Source: UBA7672 sp038326205
GTDB taxonomy: Bacteria; Pseudomonadota; Alphaproteobacteria; Caulobacterales; Hyphomonadaceae
Reading direction: 5' to 3'
DNA length: 64,000 nt
Assembly (NCBI GenBank): GCA_038326205.1
Contig: JBBQJV010000001.1
Location: 62,001-126,000 of the forward strand
This document shows, one piece after another, positions 63,284 through 64,000 of this stretch (the first letter of the stretch is position 1; the number at the start of each line of letters is the position of its first letter). Both the position numbers and the translations under genes were made by a program. The notes under the pieces are model-generated. The model was given only the letters and a program-made list of their open reading frames with translations, searched no databases and was not told the origin of the DNA.

Positions 63284-63393
63284 CTGTCATTCCCGCGAAA
63301 GCGAGAAGCTCGAAGCTGGACGTGGTGATGGCTGCGTGCGTCGCCCCTGGTTTCCGGGTCTGGGGCGCGATACGCCTTCGCCCAGAATGACAG
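63284..63393. repeat. 110-bp element with 9-bp terminal inverted repeats
   Basis: Ends CTGTCATTC and GAATGACAG are perfect inverse copies; inside are CCCGCGAAAGCG near the left end and GGGGCGCGATACGCC near the right. Elements with ends like GTCATTCCCGCGAAAGCG and CAGAATGAC are common between genes in Proteobacteria (general knowledge). It follows mutM by about 100 bp and could fold into a hairpin in RNA. Confidence 0.65.
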
Positions 63394-63469
63394 GGATGAT
63401 GAATGGGGAGCGGGGGCTGCCCCCGTCTCGTTCGCAAACGCGAGCGATCCACCTCCCCCAGTGCTTCGC

Positions 63470-63499
63470 ACTGATGGAGGAAAGACTGATGGAGGAAAG
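63470..63499 (+). repeat. 15-bp direct tandem duplication
   Basis: ACTGATGGAGGAAAG occurs twice in a row (63470-63484 and 63485-63499) in a non-coding region. It is probably slippage; no function suggested. Confidence 0.8.
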
Positions 63500-63729
63500 C
63501 GACTGGTTCCTGTTTCGGAAATGCCGGTCGTCTCTCGGGGCAGATCGTCGTGCGGTTCTATCGTGTGCCAATCACGCGCGGAGCGGACGCGGACGATCTG
63601 GAGAGTTGAGACGGCGTGGGACACAAGCTTAGCGAACAGCATCAGCACCGCACGCAGCAAGAGCTGCAGAGGCGGCGTGTTACTCACTCCTTATGATGCG
63701 GTTCGTGCCGATGTCATGGGCATGCTTGT

Positions 63730-63868
63730 AAGCGCGCTGGGAGGCTGCACGATTTATGGCGCCTCGATCCATCAAAAATTTCGCGCAAGTGATTGAGTTT
63801 GCGAGGGAAGATTTTCTGGCTTCCTCCGAGTCTGCAAGGGAGACCATGCAACAAAGTGGGGCGTAACC
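63730..63868 (+). repeat. Dispersed repeat copy B (~139 bp)
   Basis: Diverged partner of 426-563 in the same orientation. It includes CGCTGGGAGG, AAAAATTTCGCGCAAG, TCCTCCGAGTCTG and GGGGCGTAACC. The two copies differ at roughly a third of positions but keep nearly identical spacing. Confidence 0.6.
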
Positions 63869-64000
63869 CGCACGGCCTCGGCGAGGAGCGTTCCAAGCTG
63901 AAATGAGAGGATTTGGAGTGAAGCGTTCAGATTCGGGCGAAGGACCCGCAGAAAATCTCACAAAAGTTCCACGCATATGCATCTGAAAATATGCGGGTTT

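Larger units (their letters stand above)
63188..64000. other. Non-coding, repeat-rich stretch at the window end
   Basis: About 810 bp with only shadow-like frames that have no start signals and low-complexity translations. It contains at least three repeat features (63284-63393, 63470-63499 and 63730-63868), listed separately. The bases after 63900 show nothing recognisable; a gene may begin beyond the window. Confidence 0.5.

Noticed and set aside
63461..63796. Small frames at the window end that resemble a frame at 298-492
   Set aside because: The similarity comes from the shared ~138-bp repeat, not from a gene.

Overview
The window looks like chromosome from an alphaproteobacterium of the Caulobacterales / Hyphomonadaceae type. 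GC content is high. It carries several small families typical of that class (DUF2061, DUF1674/SdhF, DUF2794, DUF1223) and a giant ~1,600-residue NAD-glutamate dehydrogenase of the kind Caulobacter uses. Core gene neighbourhoods are also alphaproteobacterial: grpE-hrcA ... rph ... rdgB ... hemW, rsmI-yraN-(BON)-gshB, ccmA-B-C-D-G with ispZ/yciB, ftsY and mtaB close by, and ubiE-ubiB divergent from mutM. The genus is inferred from gene content, not from any search.

Layout. 0-3 kb: a partial membrane protein, a non-coding stretch with a dispersed repeat, a DUF2061 gene, then grpE and hrcA. 3-6 kb: two paralogous exported proteins in tandem, then a MarR regulator upstream of an M19-family dipeptidase. 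This block sits inside the usual hrcA-rph neighbourhood. 6-13 kb: rph, an ADP-ribose-type Nudix gene, an HTH/DUF2975 pair, rdgB, a response regulator with a histidine kinase, and hemW. 12.6-19 kb: an LpoA-like lipoprotein, rsmI, yraN, a BON lipoprotein, gshB, a Gly-rich exported protein, sdhF and htpX. 19-21 kb: an S9 peptidase pseudogene with many lesions. 21-25 kb: an acyl-CoA synthetase, thpR, a BAX-inhibitor-1-like membrane protein and a DUF2794 gene. 25.3-29.7 kb: a four-gene Gld-type ABC transporter operon. 29.8-36.3 kb: a DUF1223 gene, acnA, and the cytochrome c maturation genes ccmABCDG (ccmD is only 51 codons). 36-45 kb: a MarR gene, Nudix, globin, yciB, a Wzx-like flippase, a Tat-lipoprotein GH5 hydrolase, an EamA exporter, ftsY and mtaB. 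45-51 kb: a MarR / FMN-reductase divergent pair, isoquinoline-oxidoreductase-type molybdoenzyme subunits, TerC and a GNAT. 50.7-57 kb: NAD-glutamate dehydrogenase, broken by a one-base frameshift and lacking a standard start codon, then an AI-2E exporter. 57-63.2 kb: a HerA-like ATPase, a SRAP protein, an H1-like basic protein, ubiB, ubiE and mutM. 63.2-64 kb: non-coding and rich in repeats.

Most of the window is housekeeping: proteostasis, RNA processing, haem and cytochrome c assembly, ubiquinone synthesis, signal-recognition targeting and DNA repair. Accessory genes are placed between the conserved blocks. The most distinctive features are: two gene-decay cases (S9 peptidase and NAD-GDH); dispersed intergenic repeats, one copy of which provides a gene's stop codon; two MarR operator layouts readable from the sequence; a tandem repeat holding the stop codons of two convergent genes; a dipeptidase lacking one metal-binding motif; and a tandem pair of uncharacterised exported paralogues. 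I found no rRNA, tRNA, CRISPR array, prophage or insertion sequence, and no clear case for a wholly new multi-gene system.
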